Assembly: GCF_023283985.1 (NCBI RefSeq)
Contig: NZ_JAKIKU010000002.1
Coordinates: 186,001 to 250,000 of the forward strand
Direction: 5' to 3'
DNA: 64,000 nucleotides
DNA from: Shewanella electrodiphila
GTDB taxonomy: Bacteria; Pseudomonadota; Gammaproteobacteria; Enterobacterales; Shewanellaceae
Every line of letters begins with the position of its first letter. Within the stretch, counting starts at the first letter, position 1. Below the pieces are notes generated by a model. The model was not told where the DNA came from. It ran no database searches and saw nothing but the letters and a program-made list of their open reading frames with translations. Made by a program: the position numbers and the translations under genes. Below are positions 11,519 to 20,863 of the stretch, in pieces.

Positions 11519-11818
11519 TTATTTTGCTTTTGGAATGGCAACTTTCATTTCAGCAGACTGACGGAAAATAACTAAGGTGTGTCCGATAAGCTGTATTTTG
11601 GTTGATTGAGTTTCGCGAATAATCGCGTCAACGACAGCATTTTTAAGCTCTCTATCAGAAGAGCCTACTTTCACTTTTATTAGTTCATGATGAGTGAGTG
11701 CACTATCAATTTCAGCCAGCACACCTTCGGTCAAACCATTAGCACCAAGCAGCACTACTGGCTTTAAGTTATGCGCCAGGCCTTTTAAATGCTGTTTTTG
11801 TTTGGTTGTTAAGTTCAT
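11519..11818 (-). CDS. yhbY: Ribosome-assembly RNA-binding protein YhbY (CRM domain)
   Basis: The roughly 99-residue protein is a single CRM/YhbY domain. It starts LTTKQKQHLKGLAHNLKPVV and includes the conserved GANGLT (GxxG-type RNA-binding loop) and HELIKVKV. E. coli YhbY associates with pre-50S ribosomal particles. I use the ATG at 11818, which matches the E. coli N-terminus. A TTG three codons upstream is also open. It is divergent from rlmE with a 90-base spacer, the same arrangement as in E. coli, and both proteins serve large-subunit maturation. Confidence 0.92.
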   Translation of the reverse strand: MNLTTKQKQHLKGLAHNLKPVVLLGANGLTEGVLAEIDSALTHHELIKVKVGSSDRELKNAVVDAIIRETQSTKIQLIGHTLVIFRQSAEMKVAIPKAK

Positions 11819-11908
11819 TTGTACCAACTTTTTGAATGTTACTGTTGAAAAACGGCTATTCTACCCTTATATAAGCTTTATGTAACTCCAAATCGTTACG
11901 GAATTTAA

Positions 11909-12538
11909 ATGGCAACGAAAAAACGTTCGGCAAGTTCAAGCCGATGGATGCAAGAGCATTTTGACGATCACTATGTGAAATTGTCTCAAAAGCGAGGTTT
12001 ACGCTCTCGTGCTGCATTTAAGTTGGAAGAAATCCAACAGAAAGATAAACTGATTAAACAAGGCATGACAGTGGTTGATTTAGGTGCCGCGCCGGGTGGC
12101 TGGTCACAAATCGCTGTTAAGTTAGTGGGTGAAAAAGGCAAATTGGTAGCTTGTGATATTTTACCAATGGATCCGATCGTGGGAGTTGACTTTTTACAAG
12201 GTGATTTCCGTGAAGAGAAAGTGCTAGATGCTTTACTTGACCGTGTAGGTGAGGATAAAGTGGATGTTGTACTTTCTGATATGGCGCCTAATATGAGTGG
12301 TTCAGATGGTGTGGATCAACCAAGGGCGATGTATCTTGTAGAGTTAGCACTAGATATGTGTCATCAAGTTTTGGCACCTAATGGTAGCTTTGCGGTTAAA
12401 GTCTTTCAGGGGGAGGGCTTTGACGAATATATGAAAGCAGTTCGACAAGCTTTCACTACAGTTAAAACACGAAAACCAGATTCATCGCGACCACGTTCAC
12501 GTGAAGTGTATATAGTGGCGACTGGTTACAAGTTATAG
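11909..12538 (+). CDS. rlmE: 23S rRNA (uridine-2552-2'-O)-methyltransferase RlmE
   Basis: RlmE (RrmJ/FtsJ) methylates the 2'-O of U2552 in the 23S rRNA A-loop, a late 50S assembly step. The 209-residue protein equals the E. coli length. It has the SAM-binding motif [12 protein letters not shown], the catalytic Asp in SDMAPNMSG and the catalytic Lys in [14 protein letters not shown], within the K-D-K-E tetrad. ftsH follows 45 bases downstream, the conserved rlmE-ftsH pair. Expression in E. coli is heat-shock linked; no sigma-32 promoter was identified by eye here. Confidence 0.97.
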   Translation: MATKKRSASSSRWMQEHFDDHYVKLSQKRGLRSRAAFKLEEIQQKDKLIKQGMTVVDLGAAPGGWSQIAVKLVGEKGKLVACDILPMDPIVGVDFLQGDFREEKVLDALLDRVGEDKVDVVLSDMAPNMSGSDGVDQPRAMYLVELALDMCHQVLAPNGSFAVKVFQGEGFDEYMKAVRQAFTTVKTRKPDSSRPRSREVYIVATGYKL

Positions 12539-12583
12539 TAGTCTAACGATTAATTATCGTGGGTCTTCAAGAGGTCTAGAAAT

Positions 12584-14551
12584 TTGAGTGACATGGCAAA
12601 AAATTTAATTCTCTGGGTTGTCATCGCCGTTGTGCTGATGTCAGTTTTTCAGGGTTACTCCCCCTCTTCTTCGTCATCGTCGAAGATGGACTATTCCGTA
12701 TTCTTAGATAGCGTCCGAAATGGCAATATCAATTCGGTTGAAATCAAAAGTGACCAGCGAACTATTGAAGGAATCAAACGTTCTGGAGAGAAGTTCACCA
12801 CTATTATGCCAATGTATGACCAAGATTTAATTAATGATCTTGATCGTAAAGGGATTTCAATGAAAGGGCAGGAAGCTGAAGAGTCTAGCTTCTTAACCCA
12901 GATATTTATCTCTTGGTTCCCAATGTTACTGCTGATTGGTGTATGGATTTTCTTCATGCGTCAAATGCAAGGTGGTGGCGGTAAAGGCGCAATGTCATTT
13001 GGTAAGAGTAAAGCCAAATTGATGAGCGAAGACCAAATTAAAACCACCTTTGCTGATGTTGCTGGTTGTGACGAAGCGAAAGAAGATGTTAAAGAATTAG
13101 TTGATTACTTAAAAGAACCAACTCGATTCCAAAAACTGGGTGGCCGTATTCCTACTGGTGTGCTGCTAGTGGGTCCACCAGGTACTGGTAAAACTCTGAT
13201 TGCAAAAGCAATCGCGGGTGAAGCAAAAGTACCGTTCTTTACTATTTCTGGTTCTGACTTTGTTGAAATGTTTGTTGGTGTCGGTGCATCTCGTGTACGT
13301 GACATGTTTGAACAAGCTAAAAAGTCTGCACCTTGTATCATCTTCATTGATGAAATCGATGCTGTAGGTCGCCAACGTGGCGCTGGTGTTGGTGGTGGTC
13401 ACGATGAACGTGAGCAAACATTGAACCAAATGTTGGTTGAAATGGACGGTTTTGAAGGTAATGAAGGCGTTATTGTCATTGCTGCGACAAACAGACCAGA
13501 CGTGTTAGATGCTGCATTACTTCGTCCAGGTCGTTTTGACCGTCAAGTAGTCGTAGGCTTACCAGACGTTCGTGGTCGTGAGCAAATCCTTAAAGTTCAC
13601 ATGCGCAAAGTACCATTAGGTGATGGCGTTAAAGCTAGCGTTATTGCGCGTGGCACGCCAGGTTTCTCTGGTGCTGACTTAGCTAACTTAGTTAACGAAG
13701 CTGCGTTATTTGCTGCTCGTGGTAACCGCCGCGTAGTCGGTATGGAAGAGTTTGAAAGTGCTAAAGACAAAATCATGATGGGTGCTGAGCGCCGCACTAT
13801 GGTGATGTCTGAAGAAGAAAAAGAAATGACTGCTTACCATGAAGCAGGTCATGCGATTGTGGGTTGTTTAGTGCCAGAGCACGACCCTGTGCATAAAGTG
13901 ACAATCATTCCACGTGGCCGCGCCTTAGGTGTGACATTCTTCTTACCTGAAGCAGATGCAATTAGCCAAAGCCGACGGAAACTTGAAAGCCAAATTTCAG
14001 TAGCCTATGGCGGACGTTTAGCTGAAGAGTTAATTTACGGCGGCGAGAAAGTCTCTACTGGAGCATCGCAAGATATTAAGTATGCGACGTCAATTGCACG
14101 TAACATGGTAACTCAGTGGGGCTTCTCTGAGAAATTAGGTCCTGTTTTATATGCTGAAGATGAAGGCGAAGTATTCTTAGGCCGTAGCATGGCGAAGTCT
14201 AAGAATATGTCTGATGAAACTGCTGGTCTAATCGATCAAGAAGTTAAACAGTTAATTGACAGTAACTATGAACGTGCAAATCAATATTTGACTGATAACA
14301 TGGATATTCTTCATTCAATGAAAGATGCATTGATGAAGTATGAGACCATTGATTCAGAGCAAATTGATGATCTAATGAATCGCCGTGAAGTGCGTCAACC
14401 TGCTGATTGGCAAGCTGATGACTCTATGGACGATCAAGACAAAGGTACTCCGGTAACGCCTGAAGCGACTTCAACTGAAGAAACGACTGAAGAGCCATCT
14501 GCTGAAAAGCCAGATACGGAACCGAAAACTGACGAATCGCCTGCAAAGTAA
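12584..14551 (+). CDS. ftsH: ATP-dependent zinc metalloprotease FtsH
   Basis: FtsH is the essential inner-membrane AAA+ protease that degrades sigma-32, LpxC and misassembled membrane proteins. The 655-residue protein has a TM helix at about 8-24, a periplasmic domain, and a second TM at about 107-125. The AAA domain carries Walker A GPPGTGKT (about 196-203), Walker B FIDEIDA and the second region of homology, and zinc site HEAGH is at 419-423. The C-terminal tail after about 610 is Thr/Glu/Pro-rich and probably disordered. The TTG start at 12584 is chosen because AGAGG lies 8-9 bases upstream. The ATG three codons later is too far from that site. It forms an operon with rlmE. Confidence 0.97.
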   Translation: MSDMAKNLILWVVIAVVLMSVFQGYSPSSSSSSKMDYSVFLDSVRNGNINSVEIKSDQRTIEGIKRSGEKFTTIMPMYDQDLINDLDRKGISMKGQEAEESSFLTQIFISWFPMLLLIGVWIFFMRQMQGGGGKGAMSFGKSKAKLMSEDQIKTTFADVAGCDEAKEDVKELVDYLKEPTRFQKLGGRIPTGVLLVGPPGTGKTLIAKAIAGEAKVPFFTISGSDFVEMFVGVGASRVRDMFEQAKKSAPCIIFIDEIDAVGRQRGAGVGGGHDEREQTLNQMLVEMDGFEGNEGVIVIAATNRPDVLDAALLRPGRFDRQVVVGLPDVRGREQILKVHMRKVPLGDGVKASVIARGTPGFSGADLANLVNEAALFAARGNRRVVGMEEFESAKDKIMMGAERRTMVMSEEEKEMTAYHEAGHAIVGCLVPEHDPVHKVTIIPRGRALGVTFFLPEADAISQSRRKLESQISVAYGGRLAEELIYGGEKVSTGASQDIKYATSIARNMVTQWGFSEKLGPVLYAEDEGEVFLGRSMAKSKNMSDETAGLIDQEVKQLIDSNYERANQYLTDNMDILHSMKDALMKYETIDSEQIDDLMNRREVRQPADWQADDSMDDQDKGTPVTPEATSTEETTEEPSAEKPDTEPKTDESPAK

Positions 14552-14570
14552 GTTGCTGATTTGAAGTTTT

Positions 14571-14595
14571 AAAAAGCCCCGAAAGGGGTTTTTTT
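14571..14595 (+). terminator. Intrinsic terminator after ftsH
   Basis: CCCC-GAAA-GGGG stem, flanked by A residues upstream and seven T residues downstream. Confidence 0.8.
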
Positions 14596-14731
14596 ATATT
14601 TGTTGAACTAGTGTCATATATAAGTCATATTTCTATAAAGAGACTTATTAGTGTGTAATTTTTGTAGAGCCGTATTATTTGAGATAGCGCTCTATGAAGA
14701 GTCAGTATTGAAAATATTTGAGTGAGGTTGT

Positions 14732-15571
14732 GTGTTTGAAATTAAATCTGGTGATAAAACCTTATCGCTAACTAGCCCAGTGGTTATGGCCATTATCAAT
14801 GTGACTCCTGATTCTTTCTCTGATGGGGGCCAGCACGCCACCGTAGAGCAAGCTTGCGCTCAGATTGATAAAGTGGTTTCAGAAGGCGCATTGATTGTTG
14901 ATATCGGTGGTGAGTCAACAAGACCGGGTGCAGAAGCTGTATCTGTTGAGGAAGAGTTATCTCGCGTTATCCCTGTGATTGAATACACGGCTAAACAGCA
15001 TGATGTTTGGATTTCAATCGATACCAGTAAACCTGAAGTGATGGAAAAAGCAGTTGCTGCGGGTGCACACTTAATTAATGATGTACGTGCATTACAAGAG
15101 CCAGGTGCAGTAGCCATGGCAACAAGTTTAGATGTCCCAGTGTGTTTAATGCATATGCAAGGCCAACCACAAAACATGCAAGATGCGCCTCAATATGAGG
15201 ACGTGATGCAACAAGTCACAGAGTTTTTATCCTTACGAGTGGATTATTGCCTTGCCGCAGGTATGCCGAGAGAAAATATAATTTTAGATCCTGGCTTTGG
15301 TTTTGGTAAAACACTTGAACACAATTATCAGCTGCTAGCGAAACTGCCTGAGCTTCACAGTTTACATTTACCAGTATTAATTGGCTTATCAAGAAAAAGC
15401 ATGATTGGCGATTTACTGCAACGCGATACTAATGAACGTTTAGCTGGGAGTTTGGCTGGGGCAATGATTGCAGCCCAGCAAGGTGCACAGATCTTACGTG
15501 TACATGACGTAAAAGAAACCGTTGACGTACTTAAGGTTATGTCAGCGACCATGGCCAGTTTACATCAGTAA
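14732..15571 (+). CDS. folP: Dihydropteroate synthase
   Basis: FolP condenses 6-hydroxymethyl-dihydropterin pyrophosphate with p-aminobenzoate in folate synthesis and is the sulfonamide target. The 279-residue TIM barrel has the family signatures INVTPDSFSDGG and GGESTRPGA near the N-terminus, DPGFGFGKT, and LIGLSRKSMIG. The start is GTG at 14732, with a GAGG ribosome site 5 bases upstream. glmM follows after 69 bases, the same ftsH-folP-glmM order as in E. coli. Confidence 0.96.
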   Translation: MFEIKSGDKTLSLTSPVVMAIINVTPDSFSDGGQHATVEQACAQIDKVVSEGALIVDIGGESTRPGAEAVSVEEELSRVIPVIEYTAKQHDVWISIDTSKPEVMEKAVAAGAHLINDVRALQEPGAVAMATSLDVPVCLMHMQGQPQNMQDAPQYEDVMQQVTEFLSLRVDYCLAAGMPRENIILDPGFGFGKTLEHNYQLLAKLPELHSLHLPVLIGLSRKSMIGDLLQRDTNERLAGSLAGAMIAAQQGAQILRVHDVKETVDVLKVMSATMASLHQ

Positions 15572-15640
15572 AGTTTCGGTTTAAGCGTTGTCGATTTAAA
15601 TAGGTTAAATTAGTGTTGATTCACTTAATGTGAGGTACTA

Positions 15641-17050
15641 ATGCAGGACCATAACCAACAAAATAAAGAGCAGCAAGATAAAGAGCAGCGAGATAAAGGA
15701 CAGCAACAAAGAAACCTGTTTGGCACCGATGGTATTCGGGGGGAAGTAGGCGCTGGAGTGATGACGCCAGAGCTTGCTTTAAAACTAGGTTGGGCTGCGG
15801 GCAGGGTGCTTTCACGCAGTGGTACCCAGAAAGTCATTATTGGTAAAGATACTCGTATTTCTGGTTACTTATTTGAATCGGCACTAGAAGCGGGATTGTC
15901 TGCGGCAGGACTTAATGTGCTATTGGTTGGCCCAATGCCGACACCGGCTATCGCTTACTTGACTCGCACTTTTAGAGCTGAAGCAGGCATAGTCATTAGT
16001 GCTTCTCATAACCCATATTTTGATAATGGTATTAAATTCTTTTCTGCTAATGGCAGTAAACTTGATGATGAACTCGAACTTGAAATCGAAAAAGAACTCA
16101 CTAAGCCGCTAGTTTGTGTTGAATCCCACCTATTAGGTAAAGCTGCTCGAATAGATGACGCTGCTGGACGTTACATTGAATACTGTAAGGGGCACTTCCC
16201 TGCTGAATTAACCCTTAATGGCCTTAAGTTGGTGGTCGATTGTGCTCATGGCGCGACCTATCATATTGCGCCGAGTGTCTTTCAAGAACTCGGTGCTGAA
16301 GTAATATGCATAGGTGTTCAACCTAATGGCTTGAACATTAATGACAATGTTGGCGCGACTTCAATGCAGGCTATTTGCGATGAAGTGCTAAAACATCAGG
16401 CTGATGTGGGTATTGCATTAGATGGTGATGGCGACAGGATCATGATGGTTGATCATTTAGGCAATGTGATTGACGGAGATCAAATTCTCTATGTACTTGC
16501 ATGTGATGCCATAAAAAACAATGAACTCAAAGGCGGCGTAGTTGGCACTTTGATGTCAAATCTTGGCTTAGAATTAGCTTTGGCAGAACTTAATGTGCCT
16601 TTTGTTCGTTCTAACGTTGGTGACCGATACGTGATGGAGTTAATGCGACAATATGATTGGCGCATAGGCGGAGAAAATTCAGGTCATATATTAAACCTTG
16701 ATCACGGCACAACAGGTGATGGGATTGTGGCAGGCATTTTGATGCTGGCTGCGATGCAAAATCAACAAGCTTCTATCGCTGAATTAGTTTCGCCATTAAA
16801 AATGTTACCGCAAGTATTAGTCAATGTCCGTTTTGAAGGTGATTCAAATCCACTTCAATCAGAAATTGTGTTATCAATAAAACATGATGTCGAAACTAAG
16901 CTCGGTAAAACTGGCCGAGTTTTATTAAGAAAATCAGGAACTGAACCACTCATTCTGGTCATGGTTGAAGGCCAAGATATTGACCTTGTCACATCCTATG
17001 CAAATCAAATTGTAGATGTGGTTAAAAAGGTAGGCTTGCAGCAAAGTTGA
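15641..17050 (+). CDS. glmM: Phosphoglucosamine mutase, with repeat-bearing N-terminal extension
   Basis: GlmM converts glucosamine-6-phosphate to glucosamine-1-phosphate for UDP-GlcNAc, and so for peptidoglycan and LPS. The 469-residue protein has the phosphoserine loop ISASHNP (active Ser at residue 122), the metal loop DGDGDR, and the sugar/phosphate motifs GGENSGH and RKSGTEP. It is about 20-24 residues longer than E. coli GlmM (445). The extra N-terminus is Gln/Lys/Asp-rich and built from three 5-residue tandem units before [15 protein letters not shown] just upstream of the ATG at 15641 supports this start, so the extension is probably translated. No other start lies close to the conserved core. 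Confidence 0.95.
   Translation: MQDHNQQNKEQQDKEQRDKGQQQRNLFGTDGIRGEVGAGVMTPELALKLGWAAGRVLSRSGTQKVIIGKDTRISGYLFESALEAGLSAAGLNVLLVGPMPTPAIAYLTRTFRAEAGIVISASHNPYFDNGIKFFSANGSKLDDELELEIEKELTKPLVCVESHLLGKAARIDDAAGRYIEYCKGHFPAELTLNGLKLVVDCAHGATYHIAPSVFQELGAEVICIGVQPNGLNINDNVGATSMQAICDEVLKHQADVGIALDGDGDRIMMVDHLGNVIDGDQILYVLACDAIKNNELKGGVVGTLMSNLGLELALAELNVPFVRSNVGDRYVMELMRQYDWRIGGENSGHILNLDHGTTGDGIVAGILMLAAMQNQQASIAELVSPLKMLPQVLVNVRFEGDSNPLQSEIVLSIKHDVETKLGKTGRVLLRKSGTEPLILVMVEGQDIDLVTSYANQIVDVVKKVGLQQS
15662..15706 (+). repeat. Three 15-bp tandem repeats inside glmM
   Basis: Three adjacent 15-bp units (15662-15676, 15677-15691, 15692-15706) of the form RATAAAGRRCAGCRA are in frame. They encode [10 protein letters not shown] and DKGQQ, residues 8-22 of GlmM. 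They account for most of the N-terminal extension. Confidence 0.85.
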
Positions 17051-17219
17051 ATATACAATCGACAGCAGTTTTTATTTATTATTTGGTTATTTATTAATAT
17101 CTAAAGTCAGCGCGTAAAAAAGCAACATTCTGTCATGTTATGACAAATATTCCTGACTTAGCTATTGTAACTTGTTTGGCGGTTCGTTATTATTCACGCC
17201 GCTTTCAAAGGAGACAGTA

Positions 17220-18002
17220 ATGGCACTTAGACGTCCTATGGTAGCTGGCAACTGGAAAATGAATGGTAGTGCGCCTTTAGCGCAAGAATTATTCACCAAG
17301 TTTGCTACTAAGCTCCAAAATGATTCTGCAGAAGTAGTTTTATGTCCACCTTCAATTTATCTTGAAAGTGTTAGACAACTGCTTGAAGCAAATAAGCAAA
17401 CCTTAGATGGTGCGCTTGTAAGAATGGGCGCACAGAACCTGAGTCAACACGACTTCGGTGCCTATACTGGTGAAATTTCCGGTAAAATGCTAAAAGATTC
17501 AGGATGTCGATATGTGATTATCGGCCATTCCGAGCGTCGTCGTATGTACGGCGAAACAAGTAATATCGTTGCAGAGAAATTTGCTGCAGCACAAAAACAT
17601 GGTTTAACGCCGATTCTTTGTGTTGGAGAATCAGGTCCAGCTCGTGAAGCAAGACGAACTTTTGAAGTGATTGCAGAAGAGTTAGACATTGTTATCGAAA
17701 AGAATGGCACCATGGCTTTTGATAATGCCATTATCGCTTACGAGCCTTTATGGGCTGTAGGTACTGGTAAAAGTGCAACTCCAGAGCAAGCGCAAGAAGT
17801 TCATGCGTTTATTCGTAATAGACTCTCTGAAGTGTCTCCATTTATTGGAGAAAATATTCGCATTTTATATGGTGGTAGTGTGACTCCATCAAATGCTGCA
17901 GATATATTTGCCCAACCAGATGTCGATGGTGGATTGATTGGCGGAGCTAGCTTAAATTCTAGCGAGTTTTTAAGTTTATGTTCCATTGCGATGAGCGCTT
18001 AA
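17220..18002 (+). CDS. tpiA: Triosephosphate isomerase
   Basis: TpiA interconverts dihydroxyacetone phosphate and glyceraldehyde-3-phosphate in glycolysis. The 260-residue barrel shows the substrate Lys in NWKMNG, the catalytic His in IGHSERR, the catalytic Glu in AYEPLWAVGTGK (with the flexible loop 6) and the phosphate loop YGGSV. I use the ATG at 17220, with AAGGAG 6 bases upstream. An upstream in-frame start at 17172 has no ribosome site and would add non-conserved residues. secG follows after 4 bases, so the two are cotranscribed. Confidence 0.97.
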   Translation: MALRRPMVAGNWKMNGSAPLAQELFTKFATKLQNDSAEVVLCPPSIYLESVRQLLEANKQTLDGALVRMGAQNLSQHDFGAYTGEISGKMLKDSGCRYVIIGHSERRRMYGETSNIVAEKFAAAQKHGLTPILCVGESGPAREARRTFEVIAEELDIVIEKNGTMAFDNAIIAYEPLWAVGTGKSATPEQAQEVHAFIRNRLSEVSPFIGENIRILYGGSVTPSNAADIFAQPDVDGGLIGGASLNSSEFLSLCSIAMSA

Positions 18003-18006
18003 TATT

Positions 18007-18339
18007 ATGTATGAAGTTTTAATTGTAGTTTACTTGGTTGTAGCAATTGGTCTTGTAGGACTAATTTTAATTCAACAAGGTAAAGGAGCTGATATGGGGT
18101 CTTCTTTTGGTGCTGGTGCATCAGGGACGCTATTCGGTTCAGACGGTGCAGGTAATTTCCTGACCCGAAGCACAGCTGTTTTAGCTATTGCTTTTTTCGC
18201 TTTAAGCCTTACTTTAGGTAACTTAAGCGCAAACAATTCTAAAAAAGATGATGCTTGGAACGATTTAGGTTCTGCGGTAGAGCAAGTTGAAGAAGCTCCT
18301 ACACAGGCCGAAACATCAGAGACTGAAATCCCTGATTAA
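18007..18339 (+). CDS. secG: Preprotein translocase subunit SecG
   Basis: SecG is the small auxiliary subunit of the SecYEG inner-membrane channel. The 110-residue protein has two hydrophobic segments (about 4-22 and 52-72) around the conserved cytoplasmic loop IQQGKGADMGSSFGAGASGTLFGS. The tail after residue 75 is acidic and low in complexity. It starts 4 bases after tpiA, and tRNA-Leu follows, matching the E. coli secG-leuU order (in E. coli glmM rather than tpiA is upstream). Bases 18374-18390 and 18412-18423 downstream contain inverted GCAGTC/GACTGC and GTTATC/GATAAC arms. Confidence 0.95.
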   Translation: MYEVLIVVYLVVAIGLVGLILIQQGKGADMGSSFGAGASGTLFGSDGAGNFLTRSTAVLAIAFFALSLTLGNLSANNSKKDDAWNDLGSAVEQVEEAPTQAETSETEIPD

Positions 18340-18439
18340 TTTGCCTCTTAAAAGAAGCAAATAAAGTAAGACCGCAGTCATTGAGTTATCTTAATTTCCT
18401 CAATTAAATATGATAACGACTGCAAAAATTTAGTAGTAA

Positions 18440-18524
18440 GCGGATGTGGCGGAATTGGTAGACGCGCCAGCTTGAGGGGTTGGTGACTTAGGTCGTGTGG
18501 GTTCAAGTCCCACCATCCGCACCA
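18440..18524 (+). tRNA. tRNA-Leu (anticodon GAG)
   Basis: An 85-base tRNA. The acceptor stem is GCGGATG/CATCCGC, followed by ACCA encoded in the genome. The D-loop GGTAGACGC and anticodon stem-loop CCAGC-TTGAGGG-GTTGG put GAG at 34-36. A long variable arm typical of tRNA-Leu and a TTCAAGTCC T-loop are present. It occupies the place of E. coli leuU, directly after secG. Confidence 0.95.
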
Positions 18525-18565
18525 CTAAATTTTATTAATCATTTTGAAGTTAATTTGATTAAATA

Positions 18566-18594
18566 TTGCAAGCAAAGACGTAAGTTAATATAAT
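18566..18594 (+). promoter_or_regulatory. Promoter of the initiator tRNA / nusA operon
   Basis: TTGCAA (18566-18571) and a perfect TATAAT (18589-18594) are separated by 17 bases. The predicted start lies about 6 bases before the mature 5' end of the initiator tRNA. It probably drives the tRNA and reads on into rimP-nusA-infB, as in E. coli. Confidence 0.7.
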
Positions 18595-18606
18595 TGCGCA
18601 AGTTGT

Positions 18607-18683
<77 letters not shown>

Positions 18684-18814
18684 GCTTATTGTTTTTACTT
18701 ATTTGCAGTAGTGCAATGTAAAGGCAATTAAAAGGTTCTATATTTAAGACCTCGTTATTACGGGGTTTTCTGTTATATGGAGCTTAGTAACTCCGTGATT
18801 TTACGGACTTTTCG

Positions 18815-18835
18815 AGGGCTATTTGCCCTTTTTTT
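18815..18835 (+). terminator. Terminator-like stem in the rimP leader
   Basis: AGGGC-tattt-GCCCT is followed by seven T residues and ends about 20 bases before the rimP start. Two weaker stems precede it (ACCTCG/CGGGGT with TTTT near 18749-18767, and TCCGT/ACGGA near 18792-18807). The 170-base leader between the tRNA and rimP is thus a run of hairpins that could attenuate or process the operon transcript. Confidence 0.65.
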
Positions 18836-18853
18836 CGTTTTTGGGGGTCATTT

Positions 18854-19309
18854 TTGGCAACATTAGAAACTAAACTGACAGAAATGCTGACAGTACCTGT
18901 TGAAGCGCTAGGTTTTCAACTTTGGGGTATTGAGTTTGTCCATGCAGGGCGTCATTCAATATTACGTGTATTTATTGATGGTGAAAGTGGTATCAATATT
19001 GAAGATTGTGCTGAAGCCAGCCGCCAAGTTAGTGCTGTTCTAGATGTTGAAGACCCAATCTCGACAGAATACACACTAGAAGTTTCATCGCCAGGTGTAG
19101 ATAGACCACTATTTACGGCTGCGCAATACGCCGCGTATATCGGCGAAGATGCAAAAGTACAGTTAACGATGCCTGTTGCAGGTAGTCGTAATTTAAAAGG
19201 TGCTATCACATCAATCGAAGGGCAAATGCTAACGATTAATGTAGATGGTGAAGATTTGATTGTGGCTTTAGATAATGTGCGTAAAGGCAACGTTATTGCG
19301 AAGTTTTGA
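18854..19309 (+). CDS. rimP: Ribosome maturation factor RimP
   Basis: RimP is needed for 30S subunit maturation. The 151-residue protein has the N-terminal alpha/beta domain ([49 protein letters not shown]) and a C-terminal SH3-like domain. Length and sequence agree with the E. coli protein. The start is TTG at 18854, with GGGGGT about 6 bases upstream. It is the first coding gene after the initiator tRNA and sits 29 bases before nusA. Confidence 0.95.
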   Translation: MATLETKLTEMLTVPVEALGFQLWGIEFVHAGRHSILRVFIDGESGINIEDCAEASRQVSAVLDVEDPISTEYTLEVSSPGVDRPLFTAAQYAAYIGEDAKVQLTMPVAGSRNLKGAITSIEGQMLTINVDGEDLIVALDNVRKGNVIAKF

Positions 19310-19338
19310 TAGTTTCAAGGTGAACGAGGCAAGACATA

Positions 19339-20838
19339 ATGAATAAAGAGATTCTGCTAGTCGCAGAGGCGGTATCAAATGAAAAAGCCGTCCCACGCGA
19401 AAAAATATTCGAAGCGCTAGAAATTGCTCTAGCCACAGCAACTAAGAAAAAGTATGAAGGCGAAATTGAAGTTCGCGTAGCTATCGATCGTAAAACTGGC
19501 CACTACGACACTTTCCGTCGTTGGATGGTTGTCGATGACCAAGGTGAAGCTTTAGAAAACCCATATAGCGAAATTACGTTAGAAGCTGCACGTTACGAAG
19601 AACCAGAAATTCAACCTGGCGAATTCATCGAAGATGAAATTGACTCAGTTGTTTTCGACCGTATTACAACGCAAACAGCTAAGCAAGTTATCGTACAAAA
19701 AGTACGTGAAGCTGAACGTGCACAAATCGTTGAACAGTTCATTGAACGTGAAGGCGAAATTGTTACTGGTGTTGTTAAGAAAAGCACCCGTGAAAGTGTC
19801 GTTGTTGATTTAGGTAATAATGCTGATGGCGTTATTTACAAAGAAGACATCATCAGCCGCGAATCTTTCCGTCCAGGTGATCGTGTTCGTGCATTGCTAT
19901 ATGCAGTACGTCCAGAAGCACGTGGTGCACAGTTATTCTTAACTCGCAGCAAGCCTGAAATGATCATCGAATTATTCAGAGTTGAAGTACCTGAAATTTT
20001 AGATGAGATGATTGAAATCATGGGCGCTGCTCGTGACCCAGGTGCTCGCGCTAAAATCGCAGTGAAAACTAATGATAAGCGTATCGATCCAATTGGTGCT
20101 TGTGTTGGTATGCGTGGCGCACGTGTACAAGCTGTATCTAACGAATTAAGCGGTGAGCGTGTCGATATCGTAATGTGGGATGATAATCCAGCACAGTACG
20201 TTATCAATGCAATGGCTCCTGCTGACGTTGCTTCTATCATTGTTGATGAAGACAACCACTCAATGGATATTGCTGTTGAAGCTGACAGTTTAGCGCAAGC
20301 TATTGGCCGTAATGGTCAAAACGTTCGTTTAGCAACTCAGTTAACGGGTTGGGAACTTAACGTCATGACAGTGGAAGAGCTTAATGCTAAGCATCAAGCT
20401 GAAAGCGCTAAAATTGTAAACTTATTCGTTGAAACTTTAGATGTTGACGAAGATTTTGCAACGGTTCTTGCTGAAGAAGGTTTCACCTCTTTAGAAGAAA
20501 TTGCCTATGTACCAGAAGCAGAACTGTTAGAAGTTAACGGTTTTGATGAAGATATTGTTGCTGCATTGCGTGAACGTGCAAAAGCAGCTATTTCGACTCG
20601 AGCATTAGCAACGGAAGAAGCACTAGATGGTGCTGAACCGGCTGCTGATCTATTAGCGTTAGATGGTTTAGAAAAGCATTTAGCATATGTTCTTGCAAGT
20701 AAAGGTGTGTCGACCTTAGAAGACTTAGCAGAACAAGGAATTGACGATTTAATCGATATTGAAGAATTGACAGAAGAAAAAGCAGGTGAGCTCATCATGG
20801 CTGCCCGTAATATCTGTTGGTTTGGCGAAGAAGCATAA
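19339..20838 (+). CDS. nusA: Transcription termination/antitermination protein NusA
   Basis: NusA binds RNA polymerase and modulates pausing, termination and rRNA antitermination. The 499-residue protein has an N-terminal polymerase-binding domain (about 1-125), an S1 domain (about 135-200) and tandem KH domains. [14 protein letters not shown] and [12 protein letters not shown] are the GxxG loops. Two C-terminal acidic helix-hairpin-helix repeats (about 365-420 and 440-495) follow, as in gammaproteobacteria such as E. coli. infB follows 25 bases later. In E. coli NusA feeds back on its own operon leader. Confidence 0.97.
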   Translation: MNKEILLVAEAVSNEKAVPREKIFEALEIALATATKKKYEGEIEVRVAIDRKTGHYDTFRRWMVVDDQGEALENPYSEITLEAARYEEPEIQPGEFIEDEIDSVVFDRITTQTAKQVIVQKVREAERAQIVEQFIEREGEIVTGVVKKSTRESVVVDLGNNADGVIYKEDIISRESFRPGDRVRALLYAVRPEARGAQLFLTRSKPEMIIELFRVEVPEILDEMIEIMGAARDPGARAKIAVKTNDKRIDPIGACVGMRGARVQAVSNELSGERVDIVMWDDNPAQYVINAMAPADVASIIVDEDNHSMDIAVEADSLAQAIGRNGQNVRLATQLTGWELNVMTVEELNAKHQAESAKIVNLFVETLDVDEDFATVLAEEGFTSLEEIAYVPEAELLEVNGFDEDIVAALRERAKAAISTRALATEEALDGAEPAADLLALDGLEKHLAYVLASKGVSTLEDLAEQGIDDLIDIEELTEEKAGELIMAARNICWFGEEA

Positions 20839-20863
20839 GTCGATCAACAGGGGGATTTAATTG

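Noticed and set aside
18374..18423. Terminator between secG and tRNA-Leu
   Set aside because: Inverted arms exist, but the stem is asymmetric and no U-tract follows. Read-through or processing is as likely.
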